64,000 nucleotides of DNA from HGM12998 sp900756495 (lineage in GTDB: Bacteria > Bacillota > Clostridia > Oscillospirales > Oscillospiraceae), in assembly GCA_958477305.1 (NCBI GenBank), contig CAUEFI010000001.1:62001-126000 (forward strand), given 5' to 3'. Both the position numbers and the translations under genes were made by a program. Shown here piece after piece: positions 39,871 through 45,996 of the stretch. How positions within the stretch are numbered: the first letter of the stretch is position 1; each line of letters starts with the position of its first letter. Under the pieces are notes generated by a model. It saw only the letters and a program-made list of their open reading frames with translations, made no database searches and was not told the origin of the DNA.

Positions 39871-40693
39871 AATTTGCGCCTCTCTCCAGCTGCGTCGGTG
39901 TGAGACGATACACCGCGTCAATGATATAATTCCTGTAAGAGGCATTCCCGTCCATAGGGGTGAGCCTCTGGTGGGCAATCTCGCCGGCCAGTCCCATGGC
40001 GCAGACAGCGGCGGCCGCCGCTTCCAGCGGCCGCTCCGGGTTTGCGGCCACAAAGGCGGCCGTCATTGCGGAGAGCTGGCAGCCTGTTCCGGTCACCGCG
40101 CCCATGTCAGGGTGACCGTTGCGGATGCAGTACGCCCTCTTCCCGTCTGTTACAATGTCAATGGCCCCGGTAACAGCGGCAACCGTGTTCAGATTTGCCG
40201 CAAATGATTTTGCAAAGTCCACGGCCTCCTGCAGGTTTTCCTCCGTAACCCTGTCCGCCACATCTGCATCCACCCCTCTGGTGGTGCCGCGCCCTGACGA
40301 CAGCGCTTTGATTTCAGAGATATTGCCCCGGACGGCCGCAAAGCGCACTTCCTCCAGCAGCTTCAGCGCCGTCTCCGTGCGCAGACTGGAGGCGCCGGCT
40401 CCCACCGGGTCGAGCACCACGGGGTGGTTCAGCTCGTTGGCCCTCCTGCCGGCCGCCAGCATGGAGGGGATGGTGCGGCTGTTCAGCGTACCGATATTGA
40501 TAGTCAGTCCGCTGCACAGGGCGGTGATCTCCTCTGCCTCCTCCCTATCGTCGGCCATAATCGGCGAGGCGCCGCAGGCGAGGAGCATATTGGCGCAGTC
40601 GTTGACCGTCACATAGTTGGTGATACTGTGAATCAGCGGCCTGCTGCTTCTCACCCGTTCCAATATGGGTGCAAACATCTCAGCTCTCCTCAT
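39857..40693 (-). CDS. thiM: Hydroxyethylthiazole kinase
   Basis: A 278-residue ThiM with PLIHSITNYVTVNDCANMLLACGASPIM, NIGTL, VLDPVGAGAS, RGNISEI and the anion-hole GTGCQLSA. It phosphorylates salvaged thiazole alcohol. It overlaps thiW by 4 nt, which agrees with thiazole import followed by phosphorylation. Confidence 0.95.
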   Translation of the reverse strand: MRRAEMFAPILERVRSSRPLIHSITNYVTVNDCANMLLACGASPIMADDREEAEEITALCSGLTINIGTLNSRTIPSMLAAGRRANELNHPVVLDPVGAGASSLRTETALKLLEEVRFAAVRGNISEIKALSSGRGTTRGVDADVADRVTEENLQEAVDFAKSFAANLNTVAAVTGAIDIVTDGKRAYCIRNGHPDMGAVTGTGCQLSAMTAAFVAANPERPLEAAAAAVCAMGLAGEIAHQRLTPMDGNASYRNYIIDAVYRLTPTQLERGANYEVR

Positions 40694-41211
40694 TGGCTCA
40701 ATCTCTCCTGCATGGTGCTCAGAGCCCCGGCTTGCTTCAGGCAGTAGATCAGGGCACCTGCAATAATCGCCCCCGCCGCCGTTGAAATCAGGAAGGGGAC
40801 GATATAGGCGTAAAACGCAATCTCAGCCGCGCTCTGCCCCATCAAAAAAATGGCGACGGGATAGGCACACAGCCCGCCCAGCACCGACGTGCCAAATACT
40901 TCCCCCAACAGGGTGGCGGGAATATTTCTAAATACTCTGTAAACCAGTCCGCAGCACAGCGCGCCCAGCATACTGCCGGGAAAGGCCATCAGGGATCCAA
41001 GGCCCAACAGGTTCCGGATGAGGGACGCGGCAAAGGCCGCGCCGACGCCATACCCCGGGCCCAGCAAAACGGCGCACAGGATATTCACCATGTGCTGTAC
41101 AGGCGAACATTTGCTGCCAAAGACAGGGAAGGAAAACATACTTCCGACAACAGCCACCGCACAGAACACCGCGGCTATGGCCAGCTTCTTCACATTGGTC
41201 TGCTTCATCAT
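40690..41211 (-). CDS. thiW: ECF transporter S component, thiazole-specific (ThiW)
   Basis: A 173-residue hydrophobic protein with about five membrane helices and the ThiW patterns FPVFGSKCSPVQHMVNILCAVLLGPGYG and FPGSMLGALCCGLVYR. ThiW is the predicted thiazole-binding subunit of an energy-coupling-factor transporter. It needs the shared EcfAA'T module, which is not in the window. It is first in the operon, downstream of two TPP riboswitches. Either of two adjacent ATGs (41211 or 41208) can serve, with AAAGGAG 8-11 nt upstream. Confidence 0.9.
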   Translation of the reverse strand: MMKQTNVKKLAIAAVFCAVAVVGSMFSFPVFGSKCSPVQHMVNILCAVLLGPGYGVGAAFAASLIRNLLGLGSLMAFPGSMLGALCCGLVYRVFRNIPATLLGEVFGTSVLGGLCAYPVAIFLMGQSAAEIAFYAYIVPFLISTAAGAIIAGALIYCLKQAGALSTMQERLSQ

Positions 41212-41444
41212 GCAACAACTCCTTTTGCATATTGAGGAAACGGCTTCTAACAGCGGCGCTTCCCGAAAATCGATCCAGTACGCCCCTCAGGGGGCTGCCT
41301 GGACGGTCGGTCGAGGCTGACTGGCCTCCTCTCACGCCGGAACACGGCTTCCCATCGCTGTCATACAGACTCAGGGCGCTCCCCCTCAGTCCGCTGCGGG
41401 CTCACCGCAGATGCCGTACCGCTCCTTTCGCAAAAAGAATGAAC
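41212..41444. other. Leader between the second riboswitch terminator and thiW
   Basis: About 230 nt of transcribed leader. I see several short GC-rich stems but no gene or recognisable RNA class apart from the ribosome site of thiW. Confidence 0.45.
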
Positions 41445-41481
41445 TGAAAAAGCAGGAGGCAGCCTGATGGGCGCCTCCTGC
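41445..41481 (-). terminator. Terminator of the promoter-distal TPP riboswitch
   Basis: On the minus strand GCAGGAGGC and GCCTCCTGC flank a 12-nt loop and are followed by TTTTTCAG. Confidence 0.9.
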
Positions 41482-41496
41482 AAAACCTGCAACTGG

Positions 41497-41600
41497 CTTC
41501 CTACGGCGGCATTATCCGCATCAGGTAAAAGGGTCGAAGGGTCTACCTTCCTCTCAGCCTGTGTGGACGGCGGCAGGCCGCGTCCGCAAGCTCCCCTGCG
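41497..41600 (-). ncRNA. TPP riboswitch 2 (closer to thiW)
   Basis: Minus-strand sequence has the THI-box core GGGGAGC, GGCTGAGAGG, GACCCTT, ACCTGATGCGGATAATGCC and CGTAGGAAG. The variable P3 extension is longer than in riboswitch 1. Binding of thiamine pyrophosphate should favour the terminator at 41445-41481 and shut off thiW-thiC. Confidence 0.95.
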
Positions 41601-41613
41601 ATTCAGTTATGTA

Positions 41614-41646
41614 AAAAACAGGAGGCACCGCTCTCGGATGCCCCCT
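41614..41646 (-). terminator. Terminator of the promoter-proximal TPP riboswitch
   Basis: On the minus strand AGGGGGCATCC pairs with GGTGCCTCCT across a GAGAGC loop and is followed by GTTTTTT. Confidence 0.9.
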
Positions 41647-41666
41647 GGAAACCCTGCATGGGTATT

Positions 41667-41752
41667 ACTTCCTACGACGGCATTATCCGTATCAGGTGAA
41701 GGGTCGAAGGGCACACCTTCCTCTCAGCCTGCTTCTGCAAGCTCCCCTGTTA
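41667..41752 (-). ncRNA. TPP riboswitch 1 (promoter-proximal)
   Basis: Minus-strand core: GGGGAGC, GGCTGAGAGG, GACCCTTCACCTGATACGG, ATAATGCC and CGTAGGAAG. It is followed by its own terminator before riboswitch 2 begins, giving two independent TPP-controlled stops in series. Confidence 0.95.
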
Positions 41753-41766
41753 TTTACTTGTGCTTT

Positions 41767-41795
41767 ATTATACACCCATAAACATGCGGTGGCAA
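41767..41795 (-). promoter_or_regulatory. Sigma-A promoter of the thiamine operon
   Basis: On the minus strand TTGCCA (41790-41795) and a perfect TATAAT (41767-41772) are separated by 17 nt, immediately upstream of TPP riboswitch 1. Confidence 0.85.
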
Positions 41796-41923
41796 GTGGT
41801 ATAGTTAAAATTCTCCTGTCTGTTCCCTATAAACAAGCTCTCTCATGCACGCTTCCCAGCCCTCTGCTGCCCGCGCTCCCTTTGCCGCTCAAACACCGCT
41901 GCTGTGAACAAGCTCCCGCAGGG

Positions 41924-41967
41924 GAAAAATCCGGGGACCGGCAGCAGGCCGATCCCCGGATTTTTTT
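41924..41967. terminator. Terminator downstream of metK
   Basis: AAAAATCCGGGGA and TCCCCGGATTTTT enclose a GC-rich inner stem. T tracts follow on both strands, so it can stop metK (minus) and any plus-strand transcript. Confidence 0.85.
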
Positions 41968-42040
41968 GTTATTTCAGACAGTGCTTCGCTGTGTGCCCGG
42001 TCGCGCCGGGGCAGCCGCTGCCCAGCACAAGTCTCTGCGT

Positions 42041-43222
42041 TTACAGATAGCTCTTCAGCTTCTCTACCATATCCAGGCGCTCCCAGGGGAGGTCGAGCTC
42101 GGTGCGGCCGAAGTGTCCGTACGCGGCAGTCTGCTCGTAGATGGGACGGCGCAGATCCAAGTGCTCGATGATCTTGGCGGGGCGCATGTCAAAGCACTCG
42201 CTGACAATGGCGGAGAGCTTCTCCTCGTCCAGCTTGCCGGTGCCGTAGGTGTCTACCAGAACGGAGACGGGGTGGGCCACGCCGATGGCATAAGCCAACT
42301 CAATCTGGCACTTGTCCGCCAGGCCGGCTGCCACCAGATTCTTGGCCACATAGCGGGCCATATAGGCGGCGGAGCGGTCTACCTTGGTGGGGTCCTTGCC
42401 GGAGAAGGCGCCGCCGCCGTGGGCTGCGGTTCCGCCGTAAGTATCCACGATAATCTTGCGGCCGGTGAGGCCGGTGTCACCTACGGGCCCGCCCACCACA
42501 AAGCGGCCGGTGGGGTTCACAAAGAACTTCGTATCCTTATCGATGTACTTGGCAGGAATGGTAGGCTTGATGATGGTCTCAATCACAGCCTCCCGCAGAT
42601 CCTTCAGCGCGATGTCTGGATCGTGCTGCGTGGAGAGCACGATGGCGGGACAGCGGAGGACCTCGCCGTTGTCGCCGTACTCCACAGTGACCTGAGTCTT
42701 GCCGTCGGGGCGGAGCCAGGAGAGCTCGCCGCTCTTACGCACGGCGGTCAGTTTCTTGGCCAGCTTGTGGGCCATGGAGATGGGGGCGGGCATAAGCTCC
42801 TCGGTCTCGGTGCAGGCGTAGCCGAACATCATGCCCTGGTCGCCGGCGCCGATGAGGTCGGCCTCGTCGGTACCGCCCTCCTGGACCTCGAAGGACTTGT
42901 TGACGCCCATGGCAATGTCGGGAGACTGCTCGTCAATGGCGGTCATCACCGCACAGGAGCGGTAGTCGAAGCCGTAGGCGGGATCGGTGTAGCCGATGCG
43001 CTGAACAGTCCGGCGCACAATGGAGGGGATATCGGTATAGTGGTTGGTGGTAATCTCGCCCATGACGGTCACCATCCCGGTGGTGGTGAAGGTCTCGCAG
43101 GCCACATGGGCGTTGGGGTCGGCAGCCAGGATATCATCCAGTACTGCGTCGGAGATCTGGTCGCATACTTTGTCGGGGTGGCCCTCGGTAACGGACTCCG
43201 AGGTAAACAGTCTGTGTGCCAT
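42041..43222 (-). CDS. metK: S-adenosylmethionine synthetase
   Basis: A 393-residue protein with the MetK signatures SVTEGHPDKVCDQISDAVLD, GAGDQGMMFGYA and the P-loop-like GGGAFSGKDPTKVDRSAAY. It makes SAM from methionine and ATP. A SAM-I riboswitch with its own promoter and terminator precedes it. On the same strand upstream lie ahcY and a radical SAM gene, both SAM-related, but they appear to be a separate transcription unit. Confidence 0.97.
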   Translation of the reverse strand: MAHRLFTSESVTEGHPDKVCDQISDAVLDDILAADPNAHVACETFTTTGMVTVMGEITTNHYTDIPSIVRRTVQRIGYTDPAYGFDYRSCAVMTAIDEQSPDIAMGVNKSFEVQEGGTDEADLIGAGDQGMMFGYACTETEELMPAPISMAHKLAKKLTAVRKSGELSWLRPDGKTQVTVEYGDNGEVLRCPAIVLSTQHDPDIALKDLREAVIETIIKPTIPAKYIDKDTKFFVNPTGRFVVGGPVGDTGLTGRKIIVDTYGGTAAHGGGAFSGKDPTKVDRSAAYMARYVAKNLVAAGLADKCQIELAYAIGVAHPVSVLVDTYGTGKLDEEKLSAIVSECFDMRPAKIIEHLDLRRPIYEQTAAYGHFGRTELDLPWERLDMVEKLKSYL

Positions 43223-43246
43223 GTTCTATCAATCCTTTCTATTCCT

Positions 43247-43276
43247 AAAAAAGCGCGCCGTCAATGGCGGCGCGCT
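43247..43276 (-). terminator. SAM riboswitch terminator
   Basis: On the minus strand GCGCGCCG and CGGCGCGC flank a 7-nt loop and are followed by TTTTTTAGG, 25 nt before the metK start. Confidence 0.92.
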
Positions 43277-43287
43277 CTTCGAGGCTC

Positions 43288-43386
43288 TTTCATCCTCATC
43301 TTTCGATTTGCACCGCCGGATTTGGCACCTTGCAAAGCAGGTTGCCGGGCTTCATCGGGCCGTTCCCTCCGCCGCTCTTGATAAGG
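43288..43386 (-). ncRNA. SAM-I riboswitch (S box) of metK
   Basis: Minus-strand sequence carries the S-box core: CTTATCAAGAG, GGCGGAGGGAACGGCCCGATGAAGCCCGGCAACC, then AAGGTGCCAAATCC and GATGAGG. The 3' arm competes with the terminator at 43247-43276. High SAM should stop metK transcription. Confidence 0.95.
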
Positions 43387-43408
43387 CTATTCAATTTTTA
43401 CAGTGCCT

Positions 43409-43437
43409 ATTGTACCGGCCTGTCCAGATTTTCGCAA
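43409..43437 (-). promoter_or_regulatory. Sigma-A promoter of metK
   Basis: On the minus strand TTGCGA (43432-43437) and TACAAT (43409-43414) are separated by 17 nt, about 23 nt before the S box. Confidence 0.8.
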
Positions 43438-43484
43438 TAGACAAATCCGGGCTTATGTATGAATTGTGCCCTGCCCGCCTCTTC

Positions 43485-44729
43485 TCAGGCCTTCCAGCCG
43501 TTCAGATAGGCCTCCTGTCCGGGCGTCAGCGTATCGATGGACAGCCCCAGGGCCGCCAGCTTCACCCGGCCAATCTCGTCGTCGATCTCGCCGGGCACCT
43601 GATAGACCTTCTTCTCCAGGCAGTCCCGATGCCTGACCAGCCACTCCAGGGCCAGGGCCTGGACGGCAAAGGACATATCCATAATCTCAGCGGGGTGACC
43701 GTTGCCCGCCGCCAGATTTACCAGGCGGCCCTCGCCGATGACATTGAGCACCCGTCCGTCCGGCAGGGTGTATCCCACGATATTGTCCCGGCGCAGCTCC
43801 TTTTTGACCGCCAGGGACTCCAGCCCCGCCACGTCCACTTCACAGTCGAAGTGTCCCGCGTTGGACAGGAGGGCGTTGTGCTTCATCGCCTTGAAATGAG
43901 CGGGGGTAATCACGTCCCTGCAGCCGGTAACGGTGACAAAGATATCGCCATATTTCGCGGCCTCCTCCATCTTCATCACCCGGAAGCCCTGCATGGTGGC
44001 GTCCAGCGCCTTGAAGGGGTCCACCTCGGTGACAATGACGTCGGCCCCCATACCGGCGGCCCGCATGGCAACGCCCTTGCCGCACCAGCCGTACCCCGCC
44101 ACCACCACGGTCTTGCCCGCCACAATGAGGTTGGTGGTATGCATGATAGCGTCCCACACGCTCTGTCCGGTGCCGTACTTGTTGTCGTAGTAGTGCTTGG
44201 CTTTGGCGTCGTTGACCGCCATCATGGGGCAGGGCAGAATCCCCTCCCGCTCCCGGGCCATGAGCCGCAGGATACCCGTGGTGGTCTCCTCACATCCGCC
44301 GATGAGGCATTCGCCCAGGCCGGCGCATTTGCCCCCCAGCAGATGGACCAGATCGCCGCCGTCGTCCACAATCAGATGGGGCCTGCTCTTCAGCGTTTCG
44401 ATCAGATGGCTCTCGTACTCCTCGGCACTTGCCCCATGGATTCCAAAGGTCTCCACGCCCATAGAGGCGAGGCCGGCGGCCACGTCGTCCTGTGTGGACA
44501 GCGGGTTGGAGCCGGTGAGGCGCACCTCGGCGCCGCCCTTCTGGAGCACGTAGCCCAGGTTGGCCGTCTTGGCCTCCAGATGGACTGAGACGGCAATGCG
44601 CAGGCCGGCAAAGGGCTTCTCCCGCTCAAACCGCGCTTCGATGCCGCCCAGCGCGGGCATGAAGTCCCGCACCCACTCTATCTTTCTCCGGCCGGCCCCG
44701 GCCAGCGACATATCCTTTACAATGCTCAC
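43485..44729 (-). CDS. ahcY: Adenosylhomocysteinase
   Basis: A 414-residue SAH hydrolase: AVSVHLEAKTANLGYVLQKGGAEVRLTGSNPLSTQDDV at the N-terminus, DNKYGTGQSVWD, the NAD-binding GYGWCGKGVAMRAAGMGADV and SNAGHFDCEV. It splits S-adenosylhomocysteine into adenosine and homocysteine. The GTG at 44727-44729 was chosen because GGAGGGAGG lies just upstream and it overlaps the stop of the radical SAM gene in a GTGA arrangement, which couples their translation. An ATG six codons in is the alternative. Confidence 0.93.
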   Translation of the reverse strand: MSIVKDMSLAGAGRRKIEWVRDFMPALGGIEARFEREKPFAGLRIAVSVHLEAKTANLGYVLQKGGAEVRLTGSNPLSTQDDVAAGLASMGVETFGIHGASAEEYESHLIETLKSRPHLIVDDGGDLVHLLGGKCAGLGECLIGGCEETTTGILRLMAREREGILPCPMMAVNDAKAKHYYDNKYGTGQSVWDAIMHTTNLIVAGKTVVVAGYGWCGKGVAMRAAGMGADVIVTEVDPFKALDATMQGFRVMKMEEAAKYGDIFVTVTGCRDVITPAHFKAMKHNALLSNAGHFDCEVDVAGLESLAVKKELRRDNIVGYTLPDGRVLNVIGEGRLVNLAAGNGHPAEIMDMSFAVQALALEWLVRHRDCLEKKVYQVPGEIDDEIGRVKLAALGLSIDTLTPGQEAYLNGWKA

Positions 44730-45703
44730 AGGGCGCCTCCCTCCAGCAGCTCCGCCTGGCGTGCGGTGGACGAGGGACTGGGCCGGTCCCAGAAATCCAG
44801 CGTAAGCATGGGCTTCGTCTTTCGGAAGGCCTGAACCCTCCTGTGAAGGGCGGCCAGCTGAATCTGGCTGGCCTGCTCGCATTCCCCGGCCGCCGTACAG
44901 GTAAAGAACCAGCAGAATTTGGCGCCCCAGTCGATGAGTTTGTCGTAAAATGCCTCTGTGGCGACCTCGTCGGCGTTGGATGCCGTACAGCGGCAGGCGG
45001 CCCCGTAGGGCAGCTTCCAGCGGCGCAGCAGCTGCATGGCCCGCTCCACCTCTTCTCCGATCTCATCGGCGCGGATGGCGGGAAACAGGTTGCGCACCCG
45101 CAGCATATCCTCCGCCAGCTCCTCGGTGATGGAGGCGGCGGGGGTGAAGGCCGCAAAGACGCAGTCCCGGTGCTTATTGCACAGGGCGATGATCTCCCGT
45201 TCCCGGGCCAGAGGGTCGCCGCTGCTGAAGATATAGAGATAGGTCCCTCTCGCCTTCCGCGCCTCGATCTCCTCGTCCAGCCCGTCAAACTCCATATCGG
45301 GCCGCACGCCGAAAATGGCCGCGCCGCACCCCTCGCAGTCCATACCGCAGGGATAGGCCGGGTCAATGATGACCGACCAGGGCGCGCTCTCCCCGGTCAG
45401 CTCCCCCTCCGCATTGCGGCGGGGCCAGTCCAGGAGGTTTGCGTTGATGATAAAATTTTCAAAAATCTTTTTGAGTACCCGGCTGTCTATGTCGGAGTAC
45501 ATGCTTTTGATGAGATGATACCAGTTGTTGTCCGGGTCGGACAGGGCGCGCCGGAACACGTCCTGATAGGCGGGAAAGAGCTTCTCTCCCCCGAACTTAT
45601 CCACCCACTCCATCAGCTTGGGGAGGTTGGCGTCGGGATCCTGCTCCAGGTAGTCCAGCGCCTTGTTGATGCCGAATGCCTTCATGTAATCGAGAATGCC
45701 CAT
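44726..45703 (-). CDS. Radical SAM protein of unknown function coupled to ahcY
   Basis: A 325-residue protein with a canonical radical SAM cluster C-x3-C-x2-C (Cys119, Cys123, Cys126 in PCGMDCEGCG). The expected GGEP motif is altered to SSGDPL. It resembles a clostridial radical SAM family, somewhat related to HpnH, that starts with a helical N-terminal region (DNNWYHLIKSMYSDIDSRVLKKIFENFIINANL) and ends in KPMLTLDFWDRP. Compared with my memory of that family, a segment after the NLFPAI strand seems shortened. The reaction is unknown. Translational coupling to ahcY suggests its product or by-product feeds SAM/SAH turnover. The start at 45703 follows AAAGGA. Confidence 0.75.
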   Translation of the reverse strand: MGILDYMKAFGINKALDYLEQDPDANLPKLMEWVDKFGGEKLFPAYQDVFRRALSDPDNNWYHLIKSMYSDIDSRVLKKIFENFIINANLLDWPRRNAEGELTGESAPWSVIIDPAYPCGMDCEGCGAAIFGVRPDMEFDGLDEEIEARKARGTYLYIFSSGDPLAREREIIALCNKHRDCVFAAFTPAASITEELAEDMLRVRNLFPAIRADEIGEEVERAMQLLRRWKLPYGAACRCTASNADEVATEAFYDKLIDWGAKFCWFFTCTAAGECEQASQIQLAALHRRVQAFRKTKPMLTLDFWDRPSPSSTARQAELLEGGAL

Positions 45704-45756
45704 TGTAATATCCTTTCTCGTCCGTGACCAGCGACGGTCCGAGCTAAACTTCACAG

Positions 45757-45769
45757 CTGTCAATGACAG
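45757..45769. promoter_or_regulatory. Palindrome upstream of the radical SAM gene
   Basis: CTGTCAATGACAG is a perfect 6-bp inverted repeat around a central A, 54 nt upstream of the radical SAM start. It includes a TTGACA on the minus strand. It could be an operator; no clear -10 is seen. Confidence 0.4.
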
Positions 45770-45879
45770 ATTGGTACGTTTTCGATTGTACGTCAACCCT
45801 CTTCGGAACGCCATAGACAATTTAAAGGTTGTGTCATAATTTCCTGTTTCACGCAGGTATTTATGCCGGCCCGCGCCGG

Positions 45880-45908
45880 TTGCGGGAAGCGGACCGGCAT
45901 GGTATAAT
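45880..45908 (+). promoter_or_regulatory. Sigma-A promoter of the pyruvyltransferase/FrhB gene
   Basis: TTGCGG at 45880-45885 and a perfect TATAAT at 45903-45908 are separated by 17 nt. Confidence 0.8.
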
Positions 45909-45996
45909 GACTGTCATGCCGGCTGGGCGCGGCCATGCCGCCGTGCGCCGCCGTTCTGCCGCCGTGCGGTACTTTCTAGCTTCAGGGGGACTATCC

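Noticed and set aside
41445..41752. Direct repeats of about 100 nt that might be taken for a CRISPR or mobile repeat
   Set aside because: The repeats are two TPP riboswitch aptamers with full cores; divergence in the variable stem agrees with RNA elements, not CRISPR units.
43485..45703. A second riboswitch (SAH type) controlling ahcY
   Set aside because: The 45704-45830 leader shows no SAH or SAM aptamer core that I can recognise, and ahcY itself overlaps the upstream gene.
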